A stretch of DNA of 64,000 bases from Mytilus californianus (GCF_021869535.1 NW_026262659.1:2356001-2420000), one strand, 5' to 3'; counted from the first letter of the stretch, positions 27,001-33,795 are shown. Translations and numbers: made by a program. Notes: a model not told the origin generated them from the sequence alone.

Positions 27001-30000
27001 TTATACAAGTAGACTGGAAAGGCAGGGAAAAAATCCAATTTAAATTACAATAATAAAATAAGTTGTTATCCTCATCTGTGGATTAAACAACAGCTTGTGT
27101 AATGGCTTCTTTATTTACTTTCTTTTTAAATATGAAAGATCAAAAACTACAAATAGGTTATTGTAATTATCATATAATATAAATTAGAAGATGTGGTATG
27201 AATGCCAATGAGACAACTCTCCATCCAAGTCACAATGTATAAAAAGTTAACAACTATAGGTCAAAGTACGGCCTTCAACACGGAGCCTTGGCTCACACCA
27301 AACAGCAAGCTATAAACGGCCCCAAAATGACTAGTGTAAAACAATTCAAACAGGAAAACCAATGGTCTAATCTATATAAAACAAAGTTCATAAGTTTTAA
27401 AGTGATAACCAATCTAAACATTATTAATAGAATATTGAGAAAACTTCAAACTAAAAGCCAACTGATTATTGTTTATTGTGTATTCTTCCTGCTTAAATAC
27501 ATGTGCTGAGTTTTTAACGATGTATGTAACAAAATGAACCTCTAAAATTGTTTGGCAAAAAAAAAAATATATATAAAAAAAACGAAAGACTATTCTCAAA
27601 TAAAAAGGAAAGAAAACAGTAAAAATTATATTAGGTGCCAATGTCGAAATGACTTTAAATAGGTGCTGATCTGACTAGATGCTGATTTGACCAGGTGTCG
27701 ATTTGACTTCTTCTATAGGTACTGAATTAACCAGGTGACGATCTGACTTATACCCCTTTAAGAGGGGTGTATGTAGATAATAAACTGCATACCAGATATA
27801 GGACCTTGTTCTTTCTTCAGATTATCTATAGTAGTAGCATGAATTATTTCTGTTAGGATGTTGTATCTGTAAAATAAAGGAAGAAAGTGACACAGATGCC
27901 CACGCTTGTATTTATGCAAGAGTACATGTACTAATTCAAAACTATTGATATTTTGATTTCTTTGAACCTTAGTAAAGGGGCAAAACACAAGTGAAAGTGA
28001 CATCACCTAAATCAAACTTGATATGTGTTTGGTAGTTACATGTATAAGCACCGTCTAAGTTTCATAACATTTGGTTGATTATGTTTAAGTGCGGAAACAG
28101 AAAATTCACCAATTTTTTTCCATTTATAAAGGGACAAAACTTAAGAACAGTAAGAGAGACAACTACCAAATTCAAACTTGAACTGTGCTGTGTTTGGTGG
28201 TAATAAGCATTGTGTTTAAGTTTCATAATATTTGGTTACGGCAAACTAAAGTTTTGGGATGTATGGACGGATGTACAGATGGACATACAGACAAGGGTAA
28301 TCCTTAATGTCCCCCTTGCGGGAGCATGGTAATAAATAACTGTTCATATCACACTTTTTTTCACATTCAGGGGTTTAAAATAGGGTAATTCGGTGGGAAG
28401 CAGGAACCACACATATTCTTATTTGCCCTTGCGGGAGCATGGTAATAAATAACTGTTCATATCATACTTTTTTCACATTCAGGGGTTTAAAATAGGGTCA
28501 TTCAGTGGGAAGCAGGAACCACACATATTCTTATTTGGCCTTACCTGATTTGTTTAAGTTGTTCTATATCATTACACTTATCAATCAGTTTTATAAAATC
28601 TTCATAGGTGGCAGCATAGGTATATGTCTTCTTCGTATCCTCTGACAGTCGCTGACGATAATCAATGTAACTTATTAACTTCCTGTTTATGTAATCGGGG
28701 TCACAGAGCATGTCTACTGCTGGTTTTACAACTGCAAGTTAAAAATAATCATAATTCTTAAAACATTTTACCTGTTTTATGTGAAAATAGTTTCAAGCAG
28801 CATACCTATAATATTACTTACTACTAGAGGTCAGTCAATATTTAAAACGTATCCATTCATATATGATATGTTGACGTTTAGGTATCTGGAGATATAACAA
28901 AACACAATATCTGATCCTGAGATAAAGTCTATGTTACGTATCAAAACTCTTTAAACTTTATTCTCCTAATGTCATGGAAACCTATAACTAAAACAATTAT
29001 ACAGTTTTACTGGATTGGCAATGGCGGTGTTTTACGAAAAGTGGTTTCTATCATTAGCTGACGTAGGCTTGTAAAAAAACAACAGATATGGGGCAGTGGC
29101 ACAAAGACAGTAAAAATTACCAAATGCAACACAGAAAAAAAATCCTATGCAAGCCTGGCCATTGAGTTTCAATAGCAAAGTTCTACAAATCGTTCCATTT
29201 TACTTTCTCACCTGTATTCATTAACTTGAAGTACTTTTTGTTTTGACATAATGGACTTGATATTGGAGGCCAAATAAATCATTTACCGCCCCTACCTTTG
29301 TGATGGTTTGTCTCCCCCTTTTTGTTATTTCATGCCTGTTTTATGGTTTTATGGTTTTTACCATTTCCAGTAAGGAGTTGAGTTTGCTTCATTTCTTGAT
29401 CTTGCATTACCTTACATTTAGAAATGTACCATTTGGAAATCTTAAGTTAAATGACATTCTGTGTGGCTCAAAATAAGGTGCACTCGTATTGGTTATGTTC
29501 CGAACGCGAGATAATTAAACTTGGGCATTTATATTTGTTATACACATAGTGACACGTACCTCGTAAGGGCAGCTCCCACAGATATTCAACGATATTTCAC
29601 TCAAAGAAAGTACAACATATTATTTTAGTATGTCCCCAGATATGTATATGTCAACGCACCTGATACGATTGGATACGTTTTAAATTGACCGACCTCTACT
29701 TGCACTGTAAAATTTCATGTGCAAATGTACATGAATTCTATGATGATGGCAGATTTTGGAAAATTCCGGTAAAATTCATTCACATTCTGTCTAGACTCTA
29801 AAGGTAATTAATAGAAAGCATGTCATAAAGTTTAGACACTTAACCTCCAGATGTTTGTTTAAAGGTCATTGACAATTATGGCTGGGTGAAGCAGATCACT
29901 TACCAGATGTTGGTTATACTGTCAGTTAATGTGGAACAGGTCACTTACCAGATGTTGGTTATACTGTCAGTTAATGTGGAACAGGTCACTTACCAGATGT

Positions 30001-33000
30001 TGGTTATACTGTCAGTTAATGTGGAACAGATCACTTACCAGATGTTGGTTATACTGTCAGTTAATGTGGAACAGATCACTTACCAGATGTTGGTTATACT
30101 GTCAGTTAATGTGGAACAGATCACTTTAATGTGGAACAGGTCACTTACCAGATGTTGGTTATACTGTCAGTTAATGTAATAGAGGCAGAAGATAGCAAGG
30201 GGACATTCAAAACTCAAAGAGAAACTGACAACCCAATGGAAAAATACGAAAGACGACAAAAAGACTAACAAGTTCTATAAACACTACATAGATAACTAAA
30301 GAATGAGCGACATGAACCCCACCAAAAACTTGGAGTTATTTCAAGTGATCTGGTAGTGTAGGCAGATCCTGCTCCACTAGTGCCATCTGTTGTGTTTCTT
30401 ATGGTAAATACAAATTTAGTGATAAGTCTCATTTGGTGATGTCACAATCGAGGAAAAGAGTACTGGATTGTGGTTATGACAATTGGAACATATCTGTGAC
30501 ACAGACATTCCATTAGGTCAACCAACTCATAATGGTGTACTTTATCATTCAAAGGGGTGACCTTTAACTTTACCACTTGGAACTCTTGGTTCAAAAGATT
30601 CCTTGTAAGCAGCAACTCTCTAAAGGATTGTTTGCTATTTTATGGATGAGCTGAGAAATGATGGATACATGAATAACGAAATGTTAATATTTCCTGCAGT
30701 CAATTTTGTACAAGTTCAAACTGTATAATGCCTGGATAGAAGTATAATGTTCACATGACTTACCAGACCCTGTTAATATTTCCCTCAGTAAATGTCGTAG
30801 ACTTATACAACCTCTATAGTGGCTGGGTAGAAGAACGATCAGAAAAGCATCACACAATTTTCTTAGGAATTCTAGTTCAGTGTCCTCATTAGCTAACCAT
30901 GCATGGAGAATAAATTTCCTTTGATCTGGTCCCTTGCTTGAGAAATAAAATAACAAACATTAATAAGTTATTGTTGTATTTTAACTTAAATCATTTAATT
31001 TTCACCTCGGAATTAATTTATTTTCATGCATACACTTATTCTCAACATGTCATTTTTGTTATATGCTTTTATGATCTATATTTGTAAAGTTTTTATCTTA
31101 TTTCTCATATAGTTTTGTACAGGAAATCAATCAAATTTCAAAAATCGGCAAACAGGAAGTGGCTGCATGTACACTCTACAACTCATCATTATCAAGCTGA
31201 AGACCAAATATAAAATCATTCCCATCCATGGAAGCAAATGAAACGTTGATGGAAGTTTATACCTAAGATCTTTAGGATGGACGGCAAGTCTGGCGGTTAC
31301 TAGACCTCTTTTCATACCTTCACACGCAGGTAAGAAGTAGGACTGTAGGGCTTCTTTAATTTTCCTTCAAAATCCTTGGTTTAGTGACTGTTGTAAATTA
31401 CCTTGCAGAACATAGGCGTATTTTGTTGAAATGTTGATATGTAAGTTCCATCACGTCCTGGGTCATCACTTTTACTTTGTCTATCTTTGACAGTCGTGTA
31501 CTTAAATTCTCTAAGACAACCCACATGTCATTTCTACAAAGAGAGAGAGAGAGAGAGAGACATTACCGTCACTTTATCTATCTTTGACAGTTCTGTACTT
31601 AAATTCTCTAAGACAACACATATGTCATTTCTACAAAGAGAGAGAGACAGAGAGAGATTACCGTCACTTAATCTATCTTTGACAGTTCTGTACTTAAATT
31701 CTCTAGAACAACCCACAAAAATAGTGACATTGTTTGAACAATAGCAGAAATATAAAAGAGAAACATTATCATCATATCATTTAATCTCAAACTGTTAAAT
31801 CTAAACAGTGATTAAAAGTTTAATTTCCTTTAAAGAAAATCTTGTATGTAATGCTAGCAAATTGGTAAAGATATTAGTGACTTTATTTAAAGATGTTTTT
31901 TGTTTGTGCTAAATGATTTTTATACTTCTCAGTAAAACTTATATGATATTTTTATATGATTGCCAATGAGACAACTCTCCACAAGAGACCAAATGACACA
32001 GAAATTAACAACTATAGGTCATCTTACGACCATCAACAATGAGTAAAACCCATATCGCATAGTCAGCTATAAAAGGCCCTGAAATGACAAATGTAAATCA
32101 ATTCAAACAAGAAAACTAATGTCCTGATTTATGTACAAAATAATGAATGAAAAACAAATATGATATACAGCAACAAAGGACAACCACTGAATTACAGGCT
32201 CTTGACTTGGAACAGGCATATACAGAATGTGGCGGTGTTAAACATATTTGTTGGCGCCAAACCCTCAGTTGATTTGTTGTTACCTCATGTAGCAAAAAAG
32301 TATTAACAAAAATACCAACTTCCAAGGTAAGTTAAAAAAGAGGATGTCCATAAAACAGGACAAAATCAAACACTCAACTTTATAAATCAACCAACGGAAC
32401 AAATGTAAAACAACTGTCATATTCCTGACTAGGTAAATGCATTTTCTGAGGTAAATGGTGGGTTAAATCTGGTTTTACAGCTAGCTAAACCTCCAACTTG
32501 TATAACAATTGTTTACAGTTCTGATATATTGACAAAATAAAGAGACACAACATTTCTGTAGGAGCCTGGTCTGGGTCTTATGAACTAAAATGTCAAAAAA
32601 AGGTCAGAGTCCACCTATGGGATAACTCATAACATAAAATCACTGATCATGTACATGATGTAATAACTTACTTAATAGCATTTGTTGCTGTTGTTTGATC
32701 CACAGACAGCTCTGTGTACCATGATAAAATAAAATCTCTGATCACAAAATCCATTACTTCTCTTACTGCATTGTCAATATTACGAGACACAACTACTTTC
32801 TTCTGTTCTTCTAATGTTTCTGATTTCTTTTCCTATTATATAAAATTTATATTTACTTGGTAGACTTTTGCACTGAACATTCTCATGATTTAAAGATAAT
32901 ATATGAAAATGATAAAACCTGTTAAAAGTGGTCATAATCATGATAATGGGCATGTTGGGCAATACTTCCAATAAGCAATCAATTGATGGTTCTGAGGTAT

Positions 33001-33795
33001 TGGCATTTTTGAAAATCTTGTATGATTGACCAGTTTTGCGTTTACGTTTTTTTTCTATCTAGTATCTATTATACTTGCATGTTAATAAGCAAAAATGCTA
33101 ACATTGGTAAAAAAATTGTCAGTTTAAGGGCAGTATCTCCTATAAAGGAGCTGTTTGATAATTTTTTGTGAAATGGATTATGAGTATTAAAATCTTGGAA
33201 TTTTGAACAATTTGTTTTCTGTATCTCTTATCGTTTTCAAGATATACATGTATGACAATAACTTGCATTTGACCCTTGTGTTCTATTTTAAGCCATGGCA
33301 GCCATACTAGTTGATGGACAGAAAATAAAACTAACAAACTATAATCTACACACCCTAAGCATCTATCATTTTAATTATTTCTTCAGTTGATTCAGTGGTT
33401 AAGGAGGAGATCTTTGAAAAAGATGATGAACGACAGCCCAAGCTGGTACTGTCCTTTGGCCAGAAAAGATACAACATATGTACAAGTGGAATAGCTTAAA
33501 TCTATGGAAACAATTCAATATTTGATTTAAATACCAAAGCACTTTATATGAAAGAAAAGACTGTTACCATCATTTTCTCCAACAACTCCTTGATGTTAGC
33601 TGGTTCTGTAGGCTGACTGGAAGGTTTGTACTGTTTTCCTCTAACAAGGGACCATGACACACTCAGGTATATCCCTAGCACTCCTACTGCTGTCATAAAC
33701 ATGAGGAACAAGGAAATAAACAACCAATCATAATACTGAAACACTGCTGCTATGGAAATGGCAACACTCATGAAAATTATCTCCCTTGTATTCAT
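1..33795 (-). CDS. SNX25: Sorting nexin 25 (SNX25) orthologue, 22 exons, 3' end off window
   Basis: SNX-RGS family sorting nexin; these proteins sit on endosomal/ER membranes, bind phosphoinositides through PX, and in vertebrates SNX25 affects receptor trafficking. Exons read on the minus strand join in phase: 33568-33795, 32672-32832, 31402-31533, 31263-31364, 30764-30936, 28545-28731, 27793-27866, 25788-25864, 24250-24354, 21886-21977, 21090-21129, 20173-20292, 19223-19373, 17771-17955, 17070-17210, 16192-16350, 14361-14468, 12421-12548, 11740-11805, 4396-4542, 940-1121 and 1-40. They give about 933 residues: membrane hairpin (about 8-47), PXA (about 80-330), RGS (about 415-530), coiled coil (about 575-625), PX (about 640-770), C-terminal nexin domain (about 815 on). 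Motifs such as PDYINRKLISYIDYR, ATYEDFIKLI, HYPSFLVSDIY and RGMFKW..VTFGRTIN match SNX25 better than SNX13 or SNX14. The ATG has an A at -3 and an in-frame TAG 18 bases upstream. The last exon(s) are missing because the window ends. Confidence 0.93.
41..939. other. SNX25 intron 21, no recognised element
   Basis: AT-rich intron. I see no coding similarity and no structured repeat. Confidence 0.6.
940..1121 (-). CDS. SNX25: SNX25 exon 21: C-terminal nexin domain
   Basis: Phase 2 to 1. Encodes ETVDWIFSESMIIYYIQQF then MWPDGKLAE, equal to DTVSWIFSEQMLVYYINIF / FWPNGKLAP. Acceptor TTATTCCAG, donor GTATGT. Confidence 0.95.
1122..1703. other. SNX25 intron 20, proximal part, nothing recognised
   Basis: AT-rich sequence between exon 21 and the first pearl-like repeat. 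No feature seen. Confidence 0.5.
2139..2352. mobile_element. MITE, about 213 bp, TA target duplication
   Basis: Imperfect terminal inverted repeats of about 40 bp: ctgtggattcattattattc at the left, and gaataaatgaatccacag-like sequence at the right. A diverged second copy lies at 26271-26484. The uninterrupted flanking sequence is present at 6632-6680, so the insertion point can be read directly. Confidence 0.8.
2390..2830. repeat. Homopolymer-block tandem array (C/A/T runs)
   Basis: About three units of roughly 85 bp: gcattacactatgctgttgc, then runs of C, A and T. It continues into more C, T and A tracts. The open frames across it (2320-2901 and others) are low-complexity Pro/Lys/Phe artefacts. 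It looks like an expanded form of the repeat at 6680-6720 and 50360-50600. Confidence 0.75.
2940..3390 (-). repeat. Dispersed repeat with 'aggaattaggggcc' units, reverse copy
   Basis: Reverse complement of the family arrayed at 48660-50200 (ggcccctaattcctaaa on the plus strand). Ends in GAC/GTC trinucleotide runs and a short palindrome (ccacaaaaattttttgtgg) at 3362-3380. Confidence 0.65.
3518..3760 (-). mobile_element. tRNA-derived SINE
   Basis: On the minus strand it begins with a tRNA-like head: GGTGGCCGAGTGGTCTAAG (A box) and GAGTTCGAACCC (B box). A body with 'ccactttt..ggtggaggaagccgg' follows, as in bivalve Meta/V-type SINEs, and a short A-rich tail. Near-identical 13 bp flanks, atatagtataaga (3505) and atatagtattaga (3761), are the target duplication. 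It is inserted in the pearl-like repeat, so it is younger. Confidence 0.85.
4396..4542 (-). CDS. SNX25: SNX25 exon 20: C-terminal nexin domain
   Basis: Phase 2 to 2. Encodes AEPFYKLVNEIFESRGMFKW and then EVTFGRTINR, the start of the nexin C-terminal domain. The intron before it is the longest in the gene (about 7.2 kb) and is filled with transposon remains. Confidence 0.95.
5098..5135. repeat. Fragment of the 'caatgagacaactctcc' dispersed repeat
   Basis: Reverse orientation, short piece (gttgtttcattggcaatcat). The rest of 4680-5370 is AT-rich intron without recognised features. Confidence 0.4.
5371..6460 (+). repeat. Pearl-like dispersed repeat, full-length copy
   Basis: Begins acaagagtgcacacgctgaa, holds four or more internal units with 'gaaaatgaggtcaaggtcag', and closes with a near-perfect hairpin at 6416-6457 (tgtcgagc..ctgcgac / gtcgcag..gctcgaca). 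Same family as 1704-4325. Confidence 0.75.
6461..6760 (-). repeat. Dispersed repeat end, reverse copy of 51.3-52.0 kb family
   Basis: Contains the complement of ggttcgacctctgcggtc and the 'ttgcgcaata' unit. It preserves the empty site of the MITE at 2139 (see findings). Confidence 0.6.
7060..7565 (-). repeat. Common mussel dispersed repeat, near full length
   Basis: Reverse orientation. Contains cctgtcccaagtcaggagac, ggccttttatagctcactg, tcatttggtctcttgtggag and attggcaatcataccacatc. Other pieces are at 12955-13260, 19740-19920, 24960-25150, 27185-27380 and 31950-32330. No coding capacity seen. Confidence 0.7.
7930..10823 (-). pseudogene. THAP-domain DDE_Tnp_4 transposase, broken
   Basis: Two-part transposase remnant in SNX25 intron 19. 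The first exon (10612-10823) starts MPSTCCCVPGCHLRGGHAFP and contains W, then VCKARFTEKDYVQ in another frame: a C2CH THAP zinc finger broken by what looks like a 7-base insertion near 10726. The second exon (from 9015, acceptor CTTTTTCAG) is open to about 8697 in the phase set by exon 1. Then FYTGLELYTKF and LGPTAHCLRY (8502-8696), FPTTWIIIDSTEYPMIKP and FSSYKNRNT (8240-8440), and HIELIIGLVKTYKIL (about 7960-8010) follow in shifted frames. These are the ordered motifs of THAP-linked DDE_Tnp_4 transposases (IS4EU/ISL2EU-like). Frameshifts and stops make it non-functional. Confidence 0.85.
9087..10088. mobile_element. Foldback-type element, 'GGTACGAG' subrepeat arms
   Basis: The left arm (9095-9190) is an array of actcgtaccattgtaa-like units. 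The right arm (9950-10078) is the same array in inverse orientation (ggtacgagtttacaatgg). The core is AT-rich. An 8 bp match CTTTGTAC at 9079-9086 and 10089-10096 may be the target duplication. It lies between the two THAP transposase exons. Confidence 0.7.
11740..11805 (-). CDS. SNX25: SNX25 exon 19: acidic linker
   Basis: 66 bp, phase 2 to 2. Encodes SRQPEPHDSDDELLFGREE, an acidic linker between PX and the C-terminal domain, in the same place as the EEDSDLSDYGDD stretch of vertebrate SNX25. Found by phase and position more than by similarity. Confidence 0.78.
11806..12420. other. SNX25 intron 18, nothing recognised
   Basis: AT-rich intron sequence without recognisable repeat or coding signal. 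Confidence 0.5.
12421..12548 (-). CDS. SNX25: SNX25 exon 18: end of PX
   Basis: Phase 0 to 2. Encodes LKDERMAHSEALYAFLSPSP, the last PX helix with the LY.FLSPSP motif shared with SNX25. Confidence 0.94.
12955..13260 (+). repeat. Common mussel dispersed repeat, diverged copy
   Basis: Contains gatgtggtatgattgtcaat and cttgggacaggcacatacc; same family as 7060-7565 in the opposite orientation. Confidence 0.6.
13440..13910 (+). repeat. Dispersed repeat with GGAC/AGAC tail
   Basis: Two internal units of about 170 bp (cataactgtagaacggtaa / cataactctagaatggtaag), then a ggacagaaggacagacagac tract and cctacggtgggggcatg. Related to 27950-28335 and 54765-54915. Confidence 0.6.
14361..14468 (-). CDS. 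SNX25: SNX25 exon 17: PX domain
   Basis: 36 codons, phase 0 to 0. Encodes KKDIPSAGRFTTIDDKFIEE then SKKTLSSYLE, equal to the LPFKSIDQKFMEKSKNQL segment of PX. Confidence 0.92.
14850..16017 (-). mobile_element. 5'-truncated retroelement (RT-associated C-terminus plus 3'UTR)
   Basis: Minus-strand frame 15491-16075; the element part begins near 16017. Key segments: FSIVNYPFLDGDVPLSPSYG, VYISQLVRFARVCNNVLDF, LLHQGFRYHKLVKTFTKFYH, IRSGISHPIFYGNILYKAQK. This is the C-terminal region that follows the reverse transcriptase in abundant mollusc retroelements. About 640 bp of 3' untranslated sequence follows (14850-15490; caacccgaccatagagcaga, cttgggacaggcgcaaaa), a tail I recognise as common in Mytilus. 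The RT core is absent, so this is a dead, 5'-truncated copy. The first codons of the open frame are intron sequence. Confidence 0.8.
16192..16350 (-). CDS. SNX25: SNX25 exon 16: PX domain
   Basis: 53 codons, phase 0 to 0. Encodes KKILVYVLVVYLTGGDE, then NGWTVSRNLAEFHTLNEQL, the PX strand with the phosphoinositide-site R and EF motif (SRNLAEF). The acceptor and the first part of the exon form the unit of a 52 bp tandem array (16312-16730; see findings). Confidence 0.93.
16312..16730 (-). repeat. 52 bp minisatellite carrying SNX25 exon 16 acceptor
   Basis: Eight copies at 52 bp spacing (starts near 16312, 16364, 16416, 16468, 16520, 16572, 16624, 16676), almost identical. On the minus strand each unit reads CTTCTTCAG, then the first codons of exon 16. 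The copy nearest the exon body is the real junction. Confidence 0.95.
17070..17210 (-). CDS. SNX25: SNX25 exon 15: coiled coil and start of PX
   Basis: 47 codons, phase 0 to 0. Begins with a Lys/Glu coiled coil (KEKVEKEIEKELENLEMEKR) and ends in TRTWIENQGQWRVHVYGAE, the entry to PX. Confidence 0.92.
17588..17850 (-). repeat. About 90 bp tandem triplication of SNX25 exon 14 end
   Basis: Three copies of the exon 14 3' part plus donor, beginning at 17588, 17681 and 17770 (ccttagagtca on the plus strand). Only the 17770 copy is joined to the exon. Confidence 0.9.
17771..17955 (-). CDS. SNX25: SNX25 exon 14: acidic linker and coiled coil
   Basis: Phase 1 to 0. It has an acidic stretch (DPEDEDEE), then AQARLQQLDEKIENKTQALH, a coiled coil aligned to vertebrate ELNEKLEYKRQAL. 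The 3' part with its donor is repeated twice more downstream (17588-17760; see findings). Confidence 0.92.
17986..18560 (+). repeat. Dispersed repeat with palindromic ends
   Basis: Starts gaggctctaaagagcctgtg (ggctct/agagcc palindrome) and ends in the hairpin gctcatttggccctttgg..ccaggtgagc. Second copy at 22709-23771. Helitron-like by its terminal palindromes; inference. Confidence 0.6.
18638..18750 (+). mobile_element. SINE body fragment
   Basis: Contains ccactttcagcactaatggc and ttattggtgcaggaagcc, the body of the same SINE type as 3518-3760, without a tRNA head. Confidence 0.5.
19223..19373 (-). CDS. SNX25: SNX25 exon 13: end of RGS domain
   Basis: Phase 0 to 1. Encodes GPEKFYEGQVTIEHILQ and then HYPSFLVSDIYNRYV, the last RGS helix. 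The sequence after it is acidic and serine-rich. Confidence 0.93.
19537..19689. repeat. Long near-perfect hairpin (MITE-like)
   Basis: Arms 19537-19594 and 19631-19689 are complementary over about 58 bases except for one short interruption; the loop is 36 bases. It lies in the SNX25 intron between exons 12 and 13. A shorter relative with the same flank (ggaatttagaattaaatt) is at 62706-62845. Confidence 0.9.
19740..19920 (-). repeat. Dispersed repeat fragment
   Basis: Contains ttttttggtctttttctttt and tgccatgacgttgtcag, a piece commonly seen in mussel repeats. No coding signal. Confidence 0.35.
20173..20292 (-). CDS. SNX25: SNX25 exon 12: RGS domain
   Basis: 40 codons, phase 0 to 0. Encodes ASEIYQQYIASSNSIVKLDK and then GMEAFMLGNQ, the central RGS helices. 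Confidence 0.93.
21090..21129 (-). CDS. SNX25: SNX25 exon 11: RGS microexon
   Basis: Only 40 bp, phase 2 to 0. Encodes FWNSVEKLKNMDK, equal to FWESVEHLKNANK of SNX25. Both splice sites are canonical (TTTGCAG / GTTTG). Confidence 0.92.
21886..21977 (-). CDS. SNX25: SNX25 exon 10: start of RGS domain
   Basis: Phase 0 to 2. Encodes LTFQEIMDSPSGREEFSRYL, the first RGS helices. Confidence 0.92.
22080..22400 (+). repeat. Dispersed repeat with palindrome, copy 1
   Basis: Contains a perfect 22-base palindrome at 22139-22160 (centre cacttgcaagtg), then ccttagctagagatgggtta and cgtgttcagttatt. Copy 2 at 62000-62345 has the same order with an imperfect palindrome. Confidence 0.75.
22709..23771 (+). 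repeat. Dispersed repeat with palindromic ends, longer copy
   Basis: Starts gaagctctaaagagcctgtg and ends cgccaactgatgagaaaagc. Several internal units of about 160-190 bp begin 'gatcttgccttgctgatca'. Same family as 17986-18560; longer because it has more internal units. Confidence 0.65.
24250..24354 (-). CDS. SNX25: SNX25 exon 9: linker before RGS
   Basis: 35 codons, phase 0 to 0. Encodes LSVAKTKSEKRLHYLGGPEY, matching the vertebrate RLLGGPAY motif. A G-rich minisatellite (24400-24910) lies immediately upstream of its acceptor. Confidence 0.9.
24400..24910 (+). repeat. G/T-rich minisatellite, about 65 bp unit
   Basis: About eight units containing ggggaaatgggttgtcaggt and tggctttggcaggataaact. 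It sits just upstream of the SNX25 exon 9 acceptor. Open frames within it are artefacts of the repeat. Confidence 0.9.
24960..25150 (+). repeat. Common mussel dispersed repeat, fragment
   Basis: Contains gattgctaatgagagaacta and cgccagagaccaaacgacat. Confidence 0.5.
25190..25520 (+). repeat. Dispersed repeat, two internal units
   Basis: 'gaccctgacctaggggacag' and 'gaccatgacctaggggacct' mark two units of about 175 bp. Related in its start (gatatgtctcgcctgtcgac) to the pearl-like family. Confidence 0.5.
25788..25864 (-). CDS. SNX25: SNX25 exon 8: linker
   Basis: Phase 1 to 0. Encodes GELLKARNLKRYTNQ, equal to the RNLKRYINQ linker before RGS in SNX25. A lysine-rich open frame at 25535-25738 lies just beyond the donor but has no family match. 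Confidence 0.88.
26271..26484. mobile_element. MITE, diverged second copy
   Basis: Starts ctgcagattcattattattt, contains aaccacgaattcaaatatcc and ends gataaatctacaataacc. Same family and length as 2139-2352, with more mismatches between its arms. Confidence 0.65.
26628..27755. mobile_element. Foldback-type element, 'GGTGCCGA' subrepeat arms
   Basis: The left arm (26635-26750) holds cttcggcacctggtcaa-type units. The right arm (27632-27755) holds their complements (ggtgccaatgtcgaaatgac, accaggtgtcgatttgac). Ten identical bases, CTTTAAGAGG, at 26618-26627 and 27756-27765 are the target duplication. A fragment of the common mussel repeat (27185-27380) is nested inside. Confidence 0.8.
27185..27380 (+). 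repeat. Common mussel dispersed repeat, nested copy
   Basis: Contains gatgtggtatgaatgccaat and aacaattcaaacaggaaaac; nested in the foldback element at 26628-27755. Confidence 0.65.
27793..27866 (-). CDS. SNX25: SNX25 exon 7
   Basis: Phase 2 to 1. Encodes YNILTEIIHATTIDNLKKEQ, matching the EIVQATTI segment after PXA in SNX25. Donor GTATGC. Confidence 0.88.
27950..28335 (+). repeat. Dispersed repeat with 'gacatacagac' tail
   Basis: Internal units around gtttcataacatttggttga / gtttcataatatttggttac, a gatggacatacagacaaggg tract and a cttgcgggagcatgg end; like 13440-13910. Confidence 0.55.
28314..28532. repeat. 113 bp tandem duplication beside SNX25 exon 6
   Basis: Two near-identical copies (28314-28425 and 28428-28532) of cttgcgggagcatggtaata through cacatattcttatttg. 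The second copy ends against the exon 6 donor, but the donor itself is not duplicated. Confidence 0.85.
28545..28731 (-). CDS. SNX25: SNX25 exon 6: PXA C-terminal part
   Basis: Phase 1 to 2. Encodes VKPAVDMLCDPDYINRKLI, then YTYAATYEDFIKLIDKC and IEQLKQIR. This exon is the clearest single match to vertebrate SNX25. Confidence 0.95.
29896..30178. repeat. 45 bp minisatellite with donor-like motif
   Basis: Five full copies spaced 45 bp (29901, 29946, 29991, 30036, 30081) plus a partial and one more. On the minus strand each reads AACATCTG then GTAAGTGATC. The unit length is a multiple of three, so a plus frame stays open; that frame is not a gene. Confidence 0.92.
30764..30936 (-). CDS. SNX25: SNX25 exon 5: end of PXA core
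   Basis: Phase 2 to 1. Encodes RKFILHAWLANEDTELEFLR and then LLPSHYRGCISLRHLLREIL, the conserved PXA core that ends in the LLREIL motif. Acceptor TTTCTCAAG, donor GTAAGTC. Confidence 0.92.
31263..31364 (-). CDS. SNX25: SNX25 exon 4: PXA domain
   Basis: Phase 2 to 2, encoding KEALQSYFLPACEGMKR and on to LAVHPKDL. The acceptor (TTTTGAAG) is weak and was chosen because it is the one that keeps the frame; the donor is GTATAAAC. The boundary is less certain than those of neighbouring exons. Confidence 0.72.
31402..31533 (-). CDS. SNX25: SNX25 exon 3: PXA domain
   Basis: Phase 2 in and out, encoding NDMWVVLENLSTRLSKIDK and then DVMELTYQHFNKIR. The acceptor is TTTGTAG behind a (CT)n tract. The first half of this exon, with its acceptor, is tandemly repeated just upstream at 31567-31718 (see findings). 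Confidence 0.9.
31480..31720 (-). repeat. Tandem copies of SNX25 exon 3 start with (CT)n
   Basis: The exon 3 start occurs at 31480-31533 (real), 31567-31633 (with acceptor) and 31663-31718 (truncated), separated by GA/CT microsatellite. Confidence 0.88.
31950..32330 (+). repeat. Common mussel dispersed repeat, long copy
   Basis: Contains gattgccaatgagacaactc, ttgacttggaacaggcatat and ggcggtgttaaacatatttg. Plus orientation relative to 7060-7565. Confidence 0.7.
32672..32832 (-). CDS. SNX25: SNX25 exon 2: start of PXA domain
   Basis: Phase 0 in, phase 2 out. It carries the typical PXA opening SRNIDNAVREVMDFVIRDF followed by ILSWYTELS. Acceptor TATAATAG, donor GTAAGT. Confidence 0.92.
33568..33795 (-). 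CDS. SNX25: SNX25 exon 1: start and membrane hairpin
   Basis: 76 codons, ending in phase 0 at a GTAACA donor. Residues 8-25 and 27-47 are two hydrophobic stretches separated by a short polar turn (YYDW), the N-terminal hairpin expected for membrane-anchored SNX-RGS proteins. A basic segment (VRGKQYK) and a PANIKELLEKMM helix lead into PXA. Whether further 5' untranslated exons exist is not visible. Confidence 0.88.

Noticed and set aside
29886..30179. 97-codon open frame with repeating LSVNVEQ peptide
   Set aside because: Open only because the 45 bp satellite unit is divisible by three; no splice or family support.
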